In this document: one piece after another, positions 27,537 through 37,040 of the stretch
Layout: each line of letters begins with the position of its first letter
Numbering within the stretch: position 1 is the stretch's first letter
NCBI RefSeq assembly: GCF_021729885.1
Contig: NZ_CP063401.1
Coordinates: 124,001 to 188,000 of the forward strand
Reading direction: 5' to 3'
Length of the DNA stretch: 64,000 bases
From: Devosia sp. SL43
GTDB lineage: Bacteria > Pseudomonadota > Alphaproteobacteria > Rhizobiales > Devosiaceae
Made by a program: the position numbers and the translations under genes
Notes under the pieces: model-generated
Database searches by the model: none
Seen by the model: only the letters and a program-made list of their open reading frames with translations
Told to the model about the DNA's origin: nothing

Positions 27537-28256
27537 TTAGCCATTGAATCTGACGTCTTCTATGATCTTGCCGTGGGACATGCTGATACGTCTATTGCAT
27601 AAACTCTCGATGATAGACTCTGAGTGACTAGCGAGCATAACGATTGACGTTCTATTGATCAGGTCGTCAATCCTCTGTTGGGCGCGCTTCACAAATGTGG
27701 CGTCTCCGGCCCCAATGCCTTCGTCAATCAGCAAAATATCGTTATGCGCAGCAGTCGAGATGGCAAAAGCGAGACGTGCCGCCATGCCGGCGGAGTAGGT
27801 CTTGACCGGAAGTTGCAGAAAGTCACCAAGCTGCGAGAACTCTGAAATGTCTTCTATCTGGTCTTCGATCTGCTTCTTGGTGAGACCCAAGACATAGCCG
27901 CGGAGGTAGATATTTTCAGTCCCTGTGGATTCAGGATCCATACCCGCGTTGGGATTGAGCAGGGTGCCGACTGATCCGTTTATCTCAATTCGTCCACCCG
28001 ACGGCTTGTAAATGCCTGACAGAATGCGGAGCAGCGTAGTCTTGCCGGAGCCATTGTGTCCAACGAGCCCTATACGATCTCCCGCCTTTACCTCCAGCGA
28101 GAGGTCGTCGATAGCGCGAACAGTTACGGCTTCGTCTTCCCTCGAAACGAGCCTGCCACCTGTGGCCTGAGAAAGTACCCTCATCTTCAGCGAACGGGAC
28201 CTGGCACCATAGATCCGGAAGTCGGCTGTTAGGTTCGAAATAGAAATATGCGACAT
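27537..28256 (-). CDS. polysaccharide ABC transporter ATP-binding protein, short Wzt/KpsT type
   Basis: ATPase of the polysaccharide exporter, 239 residues. Walker A GHNGSGKTT, signature VKTYSAGMAARLAFAIS and the Walker B stretch DILLIDEGIGAGDATF are diagnostic of the Wzt/KpsT/TagH group. It lacks the C-terminal carbohydrate-binding domain found in long Wzt proteins, so export should not depend on recognition of a capped chain terminus by this subunit. ATG 28256 lies 1 bp after the permease stop; the upstream extension overlaps the permease and is rejected. Confidence 0.93.
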   Translation of the reverse strand: MSHISISNLTADFRIYGARSRSLKMRVLSQATGGRLVSREDEAVTVRAIDDLSLEVKAGDRIGLVGHNGSGKTTLLRILSGIYKPSGGRIEINGSVGTLLNPNAGMDPESTGTENIYLRGYVLGLTKKQIEDQIEDISEFSQLGDFLQLPVKTYSAGMAARLAFAISTAAHNDILLIDEGIGAGDATFVKRAQQRIDDLINRTSIVMLASHSESIIESLCNRRISMSHGKIIEDVRFNG

Positions 28257-28257
28257 T

Positions 28258-29073
28258 CTAGATCCAATAAGGAATGCGAGATTTAGAGCGACCGTAAAGC
28301 CAGATGGCGACAGCCCAGCCAATCACGGCCATGGTGGTGGCTATCGCCCATGATGAGAGGCCAACTTCATGCCCCAAAAGCGGTGCGCGGACGACCTCAA
28401 GCAGATGGTAAAGTGGATTAAGCGAGACAAAGGCAGGCCGGGTCGGCATTGACGCGGTGGACCAGACGACGGGGGTTGCGAAGAACAGTACCTGGATGGC
28501 GTTCGTTATGACCTGAGGAATGTCCCGAAAACGGGTGGATAATATGCCAATGACCAACCCTATCCAGGCGATGTTAGCCAGAAAAATGACGAAGCCTGGG
28601 ATAAACCACAAAAAACTGGCGGAAGCCGTATGTATGTAGAAAATGTATACCACCACGTATATGGCCATGTTGTGGGCAAAGATGATCAGGTTACGAGTGA
28701 TCATCTGGTAAAAATGGGAGCTCGTCGGCAAAGGAACGTCGCGGATATAACTTGCGGCGGAAATAAAAACGTTGGTACCGTCATTGATCACTGAGGTAAA
28801 AAGACCCCAGAATATCAGACCGGTAGCGAGATATGGAATCAGGACTTCACTGCCCTGGTTCAGCACTCCTCCAAACACCATGCCAAGGGTGATGACCAGT
28901 ATGCCCATGCTCAGGGTGATCCAGAACGGACCCAGAATCGACCGCTTGAAGCGTTGTCGAATCTCGTGCCAGGCAAAGTGCACCCATTGTTCGTAGCCTA
29001 CCAAACCAGCTTTTAGGTCATCCAGGCCGTCGGAGAGCTTGCTCTCGGACGTGATAACAACGTGACTACTCAA
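28258..29073 (-). CDS. polysaccharide ABC transporter permease, Wzm type
   Basis: Six-helix inner-membrane permease, about 271 residues from TTG 29073, which has AGGAG 6 nt upstream; the longer frame to ATG 29157 adds an unlikely charged leader. The family hallmark FAWHEIRQRFKRSILGPFW precedes the first helix, and the SPLHHLLE-like NPLYHLLEVVRAPLLG loop lies near the end. With the ATPase it forms a type-II exporter of undecaprenyl-linked glycan or glycolipid. Divergent from the dehydratase gene that follows. Confidence 0.9.
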   Translation of the reverse strand: MSSHVVITSESKLSDGLDDLKAGLVGYEQWVHFAWHEIRQRFKRSILGPFWITLSMGILVITLGMVFGGVLNQGSEVLIPYLATGLIFWGLFTSVINDGTNVFISAASYIRDVPLPTSSHFYQMITRNLIIFAHNMAIYVVVYIFYIHTASASFLWFIPGFVIFLANIAWIGLVIGILSTRFRDIPQVITNAIQVLFFATPVVWSTASMPTRPAFVSLNPLYHLLEVVRAPLLGHEVGLSSWAIATTMAVIGWAVAIWLYGRSKSRIPYWI

Positions 29074-29335
29074 CGTGGACTCCTGATCGCGTTTGGCACT
29101 GTTGCCTGTAAGACGCGGCGTATGCCTGAACAGGCGGGGTGCTAGCACAAGTCGCAACGGTTGTCGCTATCCCAGCGGGGCAGTCTATTGTGGTCAGCTG
29201 TCGCAAGGACCACAAGCCATCGACGGGTGGCAGGCCGTTTCGCTTCCAATTTGTCATTTGAGGCGCTATGGATTTCGACCTGCAATCTGGGCCTTCTCGC
29301 AGAGGGGACGGCAGGTAAACAGGCAATGGATACTG

Positions 29336-31234
29336 ATGTTTGAGCCGATAAGAAGCTGGCTGGGTGGTCTTCCTCGTCCTGCCAAGCGCATTGTGCTGGT
29401 GGTATTCGATGCATTAGTGTTGGCCGCTGCTGTCTGGGCCAGTTATACGCTACGTTACGGCACTTTTTTTGTTCCGCGGCAGCAGCAATGGATTGTCATT
29501 GCTATCGCGCCCATTGTTGCGATCCCGATTTTCATTCGGATGGGGCTCTATCGTGCAGTAATCCGCTATCTTCCGGAGCGCGCGATCTGGACGATGCTGC
29601 AGGCGATGACCTTTGCCGCCCTGGGCTGGGTGCTGGTCGTGTTTCTCACCGAGATGGCCGGGAATGGCATTGTTCCGCGCTCAGTGCCGTTGTTCTACTG
29701 GATGGTCGGAGGAACTCTGATCATCGGTAGCCGCTTTGCCGCCAAGCGCTTCATCTGGGCTCCACCTGAAGAGCAGTTGAAAAGCGGGCAAATCGTGATC
29801 TATGGCGCTGGCGAAGCCGGGTCACAACTGGCCGTTGCTTTGCGTTCGCAGGGGCGACGCCTGATCGCTGGGTTCATTGATGACGACAAGTCGTTGCATG
29901 GTCGTGACATTGCCGGTCAGCGCGTTCATTCGCCGGCTTATTTGCCGGAGCTGATTGCCAATTATGGCGTTCAGGAGGTGATCCTTTCCATGCCGTCCAT
30001 AACCTCGGAAAAGCGGCGGCAGATCGTCACCAACCTGACCCGCTATCCAATAAAGATCCGGACGCTTCCCCACATCGCGGATTTGCTGACCGGGAAGTAT
30101 CTGGTCAATCAGATTCGAGAGATCGACATTGACGAATTGCTGGGCCGCTCTTCTGTGCCGGCACAAGCTGAGTTGCTTGGAGAAATGATCCGCGACCGCG
30201 CAATTCTGGTCACCGGGGCAGGTGGGTCGATCGGTTCGGAACTCTGTCGCCTCATCGCGCGCTGGTCGCCGACCGTCTTGGTGTTGTTCGAACAGAACGA
30301 GTTCGCTTTGTACAATGTGCACCGCGAGCTGTCCGATACCTTGGGTGCCAAAGCCGTGCCTGTACTCGGCTCGATCGGCGATGCGGGGGCTCTGTCCCGC
30401 GCGATAGCAGAGCACGGGATCGAAGTCGTGTTCCATGCGGCTGCGCATAAGCACGTGCCAATGGTTGAGGCCAATGCGCTGGAAGGCATGCGGAACAACG
30501 TGTTTGGTTCGCTGGCAGTGACCCGGATAGCGTTCGAGACAGGCGTGCGCGATTTCGTGCTGATCTCGTCGGATAAGGCCGTGCGGCCTACCAACGTAAT
30601 GGGAGCGACCAAGCGCTGGGCCGAACTGATCATGCGCCACTATGCGCAGCGCGCCGTGGAGGCGGGCACGGGCCAAAAATTCAGCGCGGTGCGGTTTGGC
30701 AATGTGCTGGGGTCCAACGGTTCAGTGGTGCCGCTGTTTGAGGAGCAGATCGCCCGTGGCGGGCCCGTGACCCTCACTCATCCAGAAATGACCCGCTATT
30801 TCATGTCGATCCATGAGGCGGCGGAGCTCATCGTGCAGGCCGGTGCACTAGCCGAGGGTGGGGACATTTTCCTGCTTGAGATGGGCGCCCCGGTCAAGAT
30901 TTCTGACCTCGCGCGCAACATGATTCAACTCGCAGGGCAGACGGTGCGCGACGCGGCCAACCCTGGTGGCAGTATCGAGATCGTCACGGTGGGCAGCCGA
31001 CCGGGCGAGAAGATGTTCGAGGAGCTCTTTTACGATGCGGCCAGTGCGCGGCCGACGCGGCATCCCAAGATCATGACTGCTATTGGTCGTGGCGAAGTTC
31101 GGGAACTGCCCGCAGCGCTCAACCTGCTTGAGCAGTCCATAGCGGCGCAGGACGAAGCGGCGGCGCGGGAACAGCTTTTCGCCCTGATCGCGGACTCCGC
31201 ACCCAGGCCTGTTGAGCCCGCACCTGTCGGCTAG
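29336..31234 (+). CDS. polysaccharide biosynthesis nucleoside-diphosphate-sugar dehydratase (FlaA1/CapD/WbpM family)
   Basis: Membrane-anchored UDP-HexNAc dehydratase/epimerase, about 632 residues from ATG 29336. Four N-terminal membrane helices (RIVLVVFDALVLAAAVWAS first) are followed by a CoA-binding-like Rossmann region (IVIYGAGEAGSQLAVALRS) and the catalytic extended SDR with TGAGGSIGSELCRLI near 290 and SSDKAVRPTNVMGATKRWAE. The latter has the Met in place of the usual catalytic Tyr that marks the WbpM/CapD long form. It probably supplies the deoxy-amino-sugar for the first residue loaded by the WecA-type transferase. Its 3' end overlaps the convergent wecA-type gene by 4 bp. Confidence 0.92.
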   Translation: MFEPIRSWLGGLPRPAKRIVLVVFDALVLAAAVWASYTLRYGTFFVPRQQQWIVIAIAPIVAIPIFIRMGLYRAVIRYLPERAIWTMLQAMTFAALGWVLVVFLTEMAGNGIVPRSVPLFYWMVGGTLIIGSRFAAKRFIWAPPEEQLKSGQIVIYGAGEAGSQLAVALRSQGRRLIAGFIDDDKSLHGRDIAGQRVHSPAYLPELIANYGVQEVILSMPSITSEKRRQIVTNLTRYPIKIRTLPHIADLLTGKYLVNQIREIDIDELLGRSSVPAQAELLGEMIRDRAILVTGAGGSIGSELCRLIARWSPTVLVLFEQNEFALYNVHRELSDTLGAKAVPVLGSIGDAGALSRAIAEHGIEVVFHAAAHKHVPMVEANALEGMRNNVFGSLAVTRIAFETGVRDFVLISSDKAVRPTNVMGATKRWAELIMRHYAQRAVEAGTGQKFSAVRFGNVLGSNGSVVPLFEEQIARGGPVTLTHPEMTRYFMSIHEAAELIVQAGALAEGGDIFLLEMGAPVKISDLARNMIQLAGQTVRDAANPGGSIEIVTVGSRPGEKMFEELFYDAASARPTRHPKIMTAIGRGEVRELPAALNLLEQSIAAQDEAAAREQLFALIADSAPRPVEPAPVG

Positions 31235-32292
31235 GCTCCCACCTCGTTGGCGCCACCTGCATTGGCGCGGAGGGAATGGGCAACCAGCGGGACATAGGTC
31301 AACAGCACCAGCCACCAGCTCCAGATCGGCAGTTGCTGGGCCGCCCATGCGAGGGGGAAGGTCCAGAACAATGTAAGCCCGCTATAGACCAGGGTTACGC
31401 GGCGGTGCCCCCAGACCCTCGACAGCTGCTGATAGGCATGCCGGCGATGGGCGTGCCAGGGACGTTCACCACGCAGCAGGCGCCGCAGAAGCGTTACCGT
31501 GGCATCAGTTACGAACACTGCCGGCAGGATCAGCCAGGGTTGGTAGGCCGTTTGGCCTTCGACAATCGTGCTGATGGCAACCCCAAAAATGAGTAGGGCG
31601 AGTGCATTGGAGCCTGCGTCACCCATGAAAATTTTGGCGGGTGGCCAGTTGCGCAGCAGGAAGCCACCGGTGGCAGCAGCGCCTGCCAGCGCGAGCCAGA
31701 AGGCCGAAAAGTCTGCGGCGGCGGGGTTGCCGAGCCACCAGATGGCGCTGCCACCTAACAGCAGCAAGATCGCCTGGCTGCCGGCGATGCCATCAATGCC
31801 ATCCATGAAGTTAAAGAGGTTGAGCCACCAAAGGCCCACCAGCAACACGATGATGAAGAGCAGTGGGCCCGCGAGTGCCAAACCAAGTGGTAGCGCGATG
31901 CCGGGCAGCGGCCCGCTTGTCCAAAGCAAGGTCGAGAAAACCACAGCCTGAATCGGAAAGCGAAGGGCGGGCGACAGATCGAACAAATCGTCAGCAAATC
32001 CGAGCGATGCAATGCACATTGCCAAGATGGTGATGGTCCATAGTTCGCCATGACCAGTCAGAGCCAAGGCGGTCGCCGCAAGCACCGAGGCAAGCGCAAT
32101 GGCGAGGCCGCCGCCGCGTGGCGTTGGCCGAGTATGCGAGGAGCGCGCGTTGGGTGCTTGAACCAGCCCAAGGCGATCAGCGTGGCGCTCGATGAGGAGG
32201 GTGCCAAGCCAGCTGATGAGCAAGGCAGCAATGATCACTGTAGGGTGCACGACGGCTCGGGGGGTTTTGTCTCTGCTTCTGCGTAGCGTCAA
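31231..32292 (-). CDS. undecaprenyl-phosphate glycosyl-1-phosphate transferase, WecA/WbpL family
   Basis: Polytopic membrane enzyme of up to 353 residues that loads the first sugar phosphate on undecaprenyl phosphate. Motifs: DDLFDLSPALRF (Mg-binding Asp pair), NLFNFMDGIDGIAGSQA, IFMGDAGSNALALL and the cytoplasmic HAHRRHAYQQLSR. All are intact. GTG 32250 (HPTVIIAALLISWLG) is an alternative start. Partial, rearranged copies of this gene lie at 39.6-40.5 kb. With the adjacent dehydratase it forms the usual initiating pair for O-antigen or exopolysaccharide synthesis. Confidence 0.92.
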   Translation of the reverse strand: MTLRRSRDKTPRAVVHPTVIIAALLISWLGTLLIERHADRLGLVQAPNARSSHTRPTPRGGGLAIALASVLAATALALTGHGELWTITILAMCIASLGFADDLFDLSPALRFPIQAVVFSTLLWTSGPLPGIALPLGLALAGPLLFIIVLLVGLWWLNLFNFMDGIDGIAGSQAILLLLGGSAIWWLGNPAAADFSAFWLALAGAAATGGFLLRNWPPAKIFMGDAGSNALALLIFGVAISTIVEGQTAYQPWLILPAVFVTDATVTLLRRLLRGERPWHAHRRHAYQQLSRVWGHRRVTLVYSGLTLFWTFPLAWAAQQLPIWSWWLVLLTYVPLVAHSLRANAGGANEVGA

Positions 32293-32424
32293 ATTGCGCT
32301 CGCAGGAAGTGTCAGGTCACTGGAGGCCAGATAGAGGCGCAACCGTTCTCGCTGTCATGTGAACGGAGATGCCCGCAAGTCGCCACAGTTGTTGCCGCTT
32401 TAATGGCATATGAAAGGTGCGGAA

Positions 32425-32625
32425 ATGAACCTTGATTGGCATCGCCTTACGCGACCGCAACGTGTCGCACTTCTCGCCTTGCGGCGATGTGGCCCCCGCG
32501 ATCTCACCACCAAACTCGGCGAGCAACTGCGAGTGTTGGGCTTGGCCGATCTGCTTACCATTGGAGGATATTGCGTCAGTCCCCTTGGTCAGGCAGTCGC
32601 CCCAGATTTCGTACAGCCAAAATAG
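32425..32625 (+). CDS. small unknown protein, copy A of an in-window family
   Basis: 66 residues from ATG 32425, with AAGGTGCGGAA just upstream. Not recognised. The sequence contains LTRPQRVALLALRRCGP, LGEQLRVLGLADLL and GGYCVSPLGQAV. The helix-helix-strand pattern ending in xPLGQ is reminiscent of a winged-helix fold, but this is only a resemblance. An intact diverged relative lies at 42028-42273 and a truncated near-identical copy at 39851, so the reading frame appears to have been conserved. Confidence 0.5.
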   Translation: MNLDWHRLTRPQRVALLALRRCGPRDLTTKLGEQLRVLGLADLLTIGGYCVSPLGQAVAPDFVQPK

Positions 32626-32812
32626 CCCACGTTCATCAATGGCCCGGCCGGCCATTGTCGGCGGTCTGACAAGGCGAGACGGACCGGCTCACGTGCAATA
32701 GTGCCCGGACCTCCCAGACTGCTCCCATAGGTTACTCTCTCGCACCCCGCGTGGACGCAACAAAGCCTCCTCCTTAGAGTTCAACCCCAATCTGGGACAT
32801 AGGTGCTGAGGG

Positions 32813-35338
32813 TCAAAAGCCGCTTGCAGCTTTGCGCAAACTCTTTCTTTCAACCAAGTGCCAACCAATCAGCATGGTCGCAAACAGTATTGCTCCGCAA
32901 AGGCTGAGTAGCAGCATCCTTAAAAAGCCCGCGGGAGCGTAGTAGAACCTGACATCACTGGGACCACTGACCGCCACTGCGGGGAAGAACTCGAGAAAGC
33001 GGTCTATTTTGGCTGGCTGCCCGTTGACAGTGACTAGCCAGTCCTTATTTACGCGAATTGGCAGAGCGATCCAACCACTCTCCGCTCCGTCATATCTCAC
33101 TGCAACATCGTCTGGTGCGAACGAAACAAGTTCAACTGGCTGGTAGTTTGCGATCGGATGGCCTTCCAAGCGTGAAAGATAATAGGCCGAGCCGGTAACT
33201 GCAGGGTTCTCAATCACTGCTATGCCTGGTTCCAGTGACATGATGGGCTGTGTCGGCAGTGTCCGCGGTGGCGAAACAAGGCGCAACTTCGGCGCCCCGG
33301 CAACCTCCTGGTTCCCTACGCGGTACGTCTTGCCGTTGGCACTGGTAAAGGTCCAGACGCTGAGTTGCTTTGAACTATCTGGGCGGTCCATAGAGAGTAC
33401 GTATCTAAAAGTTCCCGCGCTAAGCAAGATCGGCCCGTCGAAATCAAATGTTGCATAGGCGTTGTCGCTCACCGCTTCGGGGGCAAGACGTGCCAAGCCT
33501 ACCAGCTCATCTTCACGGTAGAGGCTAAGTGTCAGCGCCGATGGCGACATCGGCTCTCGATATGTAGCGAGAAGTATCTGCACTTGCTTCACCGTTGCAG
33601 CTGTATCTAGCGTCAGCTCTCCCCGCAGTTCGCCAAGATTCAGTGGAATTGATGCGGCGTGGCCGGCACCTTTTGTTTCGAAGAAATGCATACTCAAGCA
33701 CTCCTCCCCGATTAGGAAAAAGCGAACCGCTGCGTAGGTGGGGATGCTGCTTGAAAAATTTACACCGCCACAAGCGATATTCGTTGAAGTCGGCGAAGCT
33801 CTATATTCTGCGGCGATATCGGCGAGCAATGGGAGTTGTTGAACGGTCCGGAAGCCATGAGCGAACAATTCGGGCAATCCGTAGTTTGTCAGGACCCCCG
33901 ATATCAAAAAGCTCCCATCCGCAACAACACTTTGCCCAGGCAGTAAGTTGTCCTGGGCGTATTTGATAGACGGCGTAGTCGGAAAATACGCCTCAATTGG
34001 TGGTTTCGCGTTGAGCATTCCAAATTGCAAAGCCAATTGCGTGGCTTGGATGGCCACGACCGTTACATAAGATCCTGCCCACCATAGATTGATGCCTGAA
34101 CTCTTCGCTTTTTGCTGACTAAGCGCGATCAAATAAGAAGAAAGCACAGCCAGCACCAAACCCACCAAAAGAGCCGCTCGACTCCAGGGGTTGTTGCTAA
34201 AACCAGGAATTGCCCGAACTACCCCGGCTGGAGCAAATCCGTAAGCAGTGCACAGGACGAAAAGACCTATCAGAATGCCGAAGAGCGCGAACCTATTGTG
34301 GAAGCGCACGGAAAAAAAGCATGCGCCTGCAGCAAGCACGGCCGCAATCGTTCCAGCCGAGAAGGTGCGCTCCACACCTAGCCGATTGACAAAATCGAGA
34401 CCAAACAGATTGACGAGATGAGATGCGTCCAAGCCGGTCCCACCGGCCCTGTACGACAGGTCAGTATCCTCGAGTATGGCCGATATTTGCATAATGGCGG
34501 GCAACGCAACTAGAAGCCCCACTATTCCGGCTGCGCTGGTTGAGATGGTAAGGGCAAATAGGCGACGGCTTGGTCCTGTTCGGGCCAGGTCAGAAACAAA
34601 CAAGACCGCACCTAGAATGGACGCGCAGATCGCCCCGAGTAGTGCAACGAATGGAAACCCAGCCAGCCCCATTAGCGCAACGGAGGCCGCGAACAGGAGT
34701 ACCCAGCGCAATTTTCCCGACTGCCAGTAACGCAGCTGCGAGGCTAGGACCCATGGAATTAGGGCGCTGGTAGTTAGATGGGGCCAATGGGTCCAAGCCA
34801 AATTGAAGCCACAAAACGCGAAAACCAGTGCTCCGAAAACGGCTGCCGCCTTGCTCTCGAACATAAAAAGCAGCAGCAGGTAGGCACCAACTGCAGCCAA
34901 TAGAAAATTTGCAATAGTTGCAAGAGTATATCCGACGGCTTCATTGGGTGTGATCGCGAAGATCAAGAAGGGAATGGAAAGCCCCTCATATATAGGAGCC
35001 TGAATGCCAGGCGCGCCCAATTGATGGAGTGGATTCCAAAGGGGCATATGACCTCTGCGCAGTTCCTCCCTGAAGTACCGCCAGTTGGGCAAGCGGTGAT
35101 CCAATGCATCTGAGCGCTCGGGGTTTACCAGCGGCGTACTGATCCCGGCATTTGCCCATCCAGGGTAGGCTAGCAGCAGGTCCATTGGTGCCAGCGTTTG
35201 CCTAAACGGATTGACCCCAATGATCAAAAGAACCAATAAAATCAGCGCGGCAGTTGGTACAATAGTTTTCCGCGTCCACCCAACGATTGAAATAGCGGGA
35301 ACTGCTTCAGCACTATCGACTTCTCCCGGCACGCCCAT
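32813..35338 (-). CDS. large membrane protein, YfhO-like GT-C glycosyltransferase
   Basis: 841 residues with about a dozen membrane helices in the first 450 residues and one more near the C-terminus. The extracytoplasmic loop after the first helix (LLLAYPGWANAG) and RRGHMPLWNPLHQLGAP are typical of YfhO/GT-C proteins that transfer sugars from polyprenyl-phosphate donors on the outer face of the membrane. The C-terminal half is a soluble extracytoplasmic region ending with a helix and a basic tail. It is transcribed after the UDP-glucose dehydrogenase gene (32-bp gap) and could use a lipid-linked sugar made by the polyprenyl-phosphate glycosyltransferase at 37 kb. Confidence 0.75.
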   Translation of the reverse strand: MGVPGEVDSAEAVPAISIVGWTRKTIVPTAALILLVLLIIGVNPFRQTLAPMDLLLAYPGWANAGISTPLVNPERSDALDHRLPNWRYFREELRRGHMPLWNPLHQLGAPGIQAPIYEGLSIPFLIFAITPNEAVGYTLATIANFLLAAVGAYLLLLFMFESKAAAVFGALVFAFCGFNLAWTHWPHLTTSALIPWVLASQLRYWQSGKLRWVLLFAASVALMGLAGFPFVALLGAICASILGAVLFVSDLARTGPSRRLFALTISTSAAGIVGLLVALPAIMQISAILEDTDLSYRAGGTGLDASHLVNLFGLDFVNRLGVERTFSAGTIAAVLAAGACFFSVRFHNRFALFGILIGLFVLCTAYGFAPAGVVRAIPGFSNNPWSRAALLVGLVLAVLSSYLIALSQQKAKSSGINLWWAGSYVTVVAIQATQLALQFGMLNAKPPIEAYFPTTPSIKYAQDNLLPGQSVVADGSFLISGVLTNYGLPELFAHGFRTVQQLPLLADIAAEYRASPTSTNIACGGVNFSSSIPTYAAVRFFLIGEECLSMHFFETKGAGHAASIPLNLGELRGELTLDTAATVKQVQILLATYREPMSPSALTLSLYREDELVGLARLAPEAVSDNAYATFDFDGPILLSAGTFRYVLSMDRPDSSKQLSVWTFTSANGKTYRVGNQEVAGAPKLRLVSPPRTLPTQPIMSLEPGIAVIENPAVTGSAYYLSRLEGHPIANYQPVELVSFAPDDVAVRYDGAESGWIALPIRVNKDWLVTVNGQPAKIDRFLEFFPAVAVSGPSDVRFYYAPAGFLRMLLLSLCGAILFATMLIGWHLVERKSLRKAASGF

Positions 35339-35370
35339 CGCCCAACCCGCTTCTCTGCAATACTATAAAA

Positions 35371-36759
35371 TTACTTCGAGCCTGAGCGGTGATCGGAACG
35401 TCCGCCCACATTGGCGCCTCTATAGAGACTGGATGAATCGCCACGCCCCACCGCATAGTATAGTAGGCCGTGCTCCCGAAGGGCGGTGGGTTCATACAGA
35501 TTGCGACCGTCCACTATAATTGGGTGCTTCAGAGTTGATTTCAGCCAGTCAAAGTCGACTATTCGGAACTGTTTCCATTCGGTGCAGATAGCGAGCGCAT
35601 CTGCACCCTGCACGGCGTCCTCTTGACTATCGAGGATGGTGACGCCAGCTTTGTTTGCAAAGATTTCGCGGGCTATTTCTGTCGACTTCGGATCATACGC
35701 CCTCACCTGGGCCCCAAGTGCCGTCAGGCCTTCGATAAGCACCCGGCTGGGCGCTTCACGCATGTCGTCGGTATTTGGCTTAAAGGCCAAACCCCATACG
35801 GCCACAGTGCGATTTTTCAGGTCACCGTCAAATATCTGTTCCAGCTTACGGAGCAGGAGCGTCTTTTGTATTTCGTTTGTACGCTCGACTGCACTGATCA
35901 GCGGTACCTCAAGGCCGACATTTTCTGCCGTGTGGATAAGGGCGCGCACATCCTTGGGGAAGCACGACCCACCATAGCCGGCGCCTGGATAAATGAAATG
36001 AAAGCCGATCCTGGGATCAGAGCCGATGCCGAGGCGGACCTGCTCTACGTCAGTGCCCAACCGCTCAGCGATATTGGCAATCTCATTGATCAGGCTGATC
36101 CTAGTCGCGAGCATTGTATTGGCTGCATATTTTGTGAGTTCAGCTGCGCGAACATCCATGAACATCAGCTTGTCGTGGTTCCGGTTGTAGGGTGCGTAGC
36201 ACTCCTGCATTGCTTGGCGCACGCGCTCGGAATCTGTGCCGACAATGATGCGGGCGGCCCTAGTGAAGTCGTCGATGGCGCTTCCTTCTTTGAGAAACTC
36301 AGGGTTTGAGCACACATCGAAGTCTATGCTTTCGCCCCTCAGGCGTAGCGCTTCACCGATTTGCCACGCAACTCTGTCCCCGGTCCCAACTGGCACCGTG
36401 GATTTGTTGACCACAACCTTGTAGCGGTCCATGTGTTCGCCGATCGTGTCAGCAACGGTGAGCACGTACTTCAAATCTGCTGATCCGTCTTCGCCAGGCG
36501 GAGTGCCAACGGCGATGAAGATAATGTCACCGAACCGGCATCCAGCTTCGGCGTCAGTGCTGAACACAAGCCGTCCGGCCTCCCTGTTCCGTTCTACTAG
36601 CTGCTCGATACCGGGCTCATAGATCGGCATGTCACCCCGATTGAGTTCCGCAATCTTATGCTCGTCGGCGTCGACGCATTGGACGATGTGACCGACATCA
36701 GCCAAACAAGCGCCTGTTACGAGGCCGACGTAGCCGGAGCCAAAAACCGAAATTCGCAT
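35371..36759 (-). CDS. ugd: UDP-glucose 6-dehydrogenase
   Basis: NAD+-dependent oxidation of UDP-glucose to UDP-glucuronate, 462 residues. N-terminal Rossmann motif GSGYVGLVTGACLADVGH, the substrate-loop YGGSCFPKDVRAL with the catalytic Cys near 260, and the C-terminal AVWGLAFKPNTDDMREAPS domain are all present. The C-terminal tail of about 25 residues (LLYYAVGRGDSSSLYRG onward) is a little longer than usual. It provides glucuronic acid for the polysaccharide. Divergent from the 37-kb glycosyltransferase gene across a 281-bp A+T-rich region that probably holds both promoters. Confidence 0.94.
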   Translation of the reverse strand: MRISVFGSGYVGLVTGACLADVGHIVQCVDADEHKIAELNRGDMPIYEPGIEQLVERNREAGRLVFSTDAEAGCRFGDIIFIAVGTPPGEDGSADLKYVLTVADTIGEHMDRYKVVVNKSTVPVGTGDRVAWQIGEALRLRGESIDFDVCSNPEFLKEGSAIDDFTRAARIIVGTDSERVRQAMQECYAPYNRNHDKLMFMDVRAAELTKYAANTMLATRISLINEIANIAERLGTDVEQVRLGIGSDPRIGFHFIYPGAGYGGSCFPKDVRALIHTAENVGLEVPLISAVERTNEIQKTLLLRKLEQIFDGDLKNRTVAVWGLAFKPNTDDMREAPSRVLIEGLTALGAQVRAYDPKSTEIAREIFANKAGVTILDSQEDAVQGADALAICTEWKQFRIVDFDWLKSTLKHPIIVDGRNLYEPTALREHGLLYYAVGRGDSSSLYRGANVGGRSDHRSGSK

Positions 36760-37040
36760 AAAGGCAACTCACTGGAGTATTTGTCGACTTCGAGAAGCGT
36801 CGGTATCGACATGCTTCACTTGAAAGTTATATGATGCTTTGGACACACATGAAGACGGCGTTTAGATTGAGCAGCAGCACGAAACGCCCGAGGTATTTAC
36901 TGTACAAGAACAATATAAGTCCGTCATCAATGTAGCGACACCTTCAGCTAGCGACCTGACATTCAGTCTACCCGGCCACATAGGTCATAACAACCACTGG
37001 TGGCTCTTTCACCCCGACTTAAAAAGTTGGACGTCACCAA

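Noticed and set aside
29093..29335. N-terminal extension of the dehydratase gene
   Set aside because: The 81 extra codons lie opposite the wzm leader and promoter region, have no family similarity and precede the normal first membrane helix.
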